Assembly (NCBI GenBank): GCA_013696905.1
Contig: JACCXP010000377.1
Span: 1-5,268, forward strand
Origin: Thermoleophilaceae bacterium
Lineage (GTDB): Bacteria > Actinomycetota > Thermoleophilia > Solirubrobacterales > Thermoleophilaceae
DNA length: 5,268 nucleotides
Reading direction: 5' to 3'
A program made the position numbers and the translations under genes. Positions 4,768-5,268 of the stretch are shown here, one piece after another (position 1 is the first letter of the stretch; each line of letters starts with the position of its first letter). The notes under the pieces are model-generated. The model ran no database searches. It worked only from the letters and a program-made list of their open reading frames with translations, and was not told where the DNA came from.

Positions 4768-5268
4768 GCCGCCCGCCGGCCCGCGTGGCGGTCGCGGTGC
4801 ACGATGTCGCCCCGGCCACCTTCGCGCGCTGCGTCGAGGTCAGAGGCTGGCTCGCCGAGCTCGGCCTCGACAGGGTGACGCTGCTCGTGATCCCGGCCCC
4901 CGAGCTGCATCCCTTCGACAGCCGCGGCCCCGAGCTGGCGGCGTGGCTGCACGAGCGAGTCGGCGCCGGGGACGCGGTGGCCCAGCACGGCTTCCAGCAC
5001 CTGCGCACGCGCCGCGCTCAGGCGCCGCGGCGATGGCTGGCCGAGCTGCAGGGCGGCGAGGCGGCCGAGTTCCCGGGCCTGAGCGCAAGCGCCACGCTCG
5101 GGGCGATCGACGCCGGGCGCGAGGTGTTGCAGCGGGCCGGACTACATCCGCGCGGGTTCGTGGCCCCCGGCTATGCCTACACGCCCGCGCTGCGCCGGGC
5201 GCTCGCGGGGCGCTTCGACTGGTGGGGCGAGCTGCTGCGCCTGCGAACGGCCGGCGTCGGCGCTCACC
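4764..5268 (+). CDS. DUF2334 polysaccharide-deacetylase-like protein, 3' partial
   Basis: The frame from ATG 4764 stays open to the window edge (168 codons visible), so the C-terminus is missing. The start is ARVAVAVHDVAPAT, with His13-Asp14 in the HDVAP motif of DUF2334 (PF10096), a branch of the carbohydrate-esterase-4/polysaccharide-deacetylase fold. GDAVAQHGFQH (69-79) provides His75 and His79, which with Asp14 would form the usual Asp-His-His metal site. GFVAPGYAYTP (131-141) corresponds to the conserved active-site loop. No signal peptide is visible, so a cytosolic enzyme on a sugar or lipid-linked sugar is likely. ATG overlaps the glycosyltransferase TGA as ATGA, implying translational coupling and a joint pathway. 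Actual deacetylase activity is inferred from the family. Confidence 0.85.
   Translation, partial: MSRPPARVAVAVHDVAPATFARCVEVRGWLAELGLDRVTLLVIPAPELHPFDSRGPELAAWLHERVGAGDAVAQHGFQHLRTRRAQAPRRWLAELQGGEAAEFPGLSASATLGAIDAGREVLQRAGLHPRGFVAPGYAYTPALRRALAGRFDWWGELLRLRTAGVGAH

Noticed and set aside
1..5268. tRNA, rRNA, CRISPR, insertion sequence or phage attachment site
   Set aside because: No cloverleaf, spaced repeat array, transposase motif or terminal inverted repeats were seen in the window.

Overview
This is a very GC-rich window with the coding style of a high-GC actinobacterium. The combination of a LysM + SLT wall enzyme, a divergent Fpg/Nei glycosylase, a DUF427 protein, a DUF1232 remnant and a GT4/DUF2334 pair would suit the Thermoleophilia (Solirubrobacterales/Gaiellales-like). 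That placement is inference from gene content and protein style, not a search result. All convincing genes lie on the + strand; the long minus-strand and off-frame ORFs are high-GC shadows.

Left part (1-1870): positions 1-231 hold a leader rich in inverted repeats. It ends in a perfect Shine-Dalgarno ahead of a secreted LysM + lytic transglycosylase (232-996). A 25-nt gap made largely of CTAG repeats, with stop codons in all six frames, separates it from a GTG-started Fpg/Nei family DNA glycosylase (1022-1870). That enzyme keeps the catalytic N-terminus but has altered lesion-loop, GIGN and zinc-finger residues.

Middle (1871-3560): a DUF427 protein starts on the base after the glycosylase stop. 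It is followed by what looks like the C-terminal half of a DUF1232 (YkvA-type) gene that has lost its front (about 2343-2528). A candidate hairpin/terminator overlaps the end of that remnant. Next comes a multi-pass membrane protein of the LPG-synthase-TM/UPF0104 flippase-like family (2571-3560).

Right part (3561-5268): the 80-nt gap before the next gene contains four tandem 11-nt units resembling a PhoP-type PHO box. Downstream is a GT4 glycosyltransferase (3641-4767) that needs one frameshift near 4307-4323 to be read as a whole. It overlaps by ATGA a DUF2334 polysaccharide-deacetylase-like gene (4764 onward) that runs off the window. The most coherent hypothesis is an envelope glycan or glycolipid module (membrane protein, glycosyltransferase, deacetylase-like enzyme) that may respond to phosphate limitation. 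The regulatory part of that idea rests only on the repeat array.
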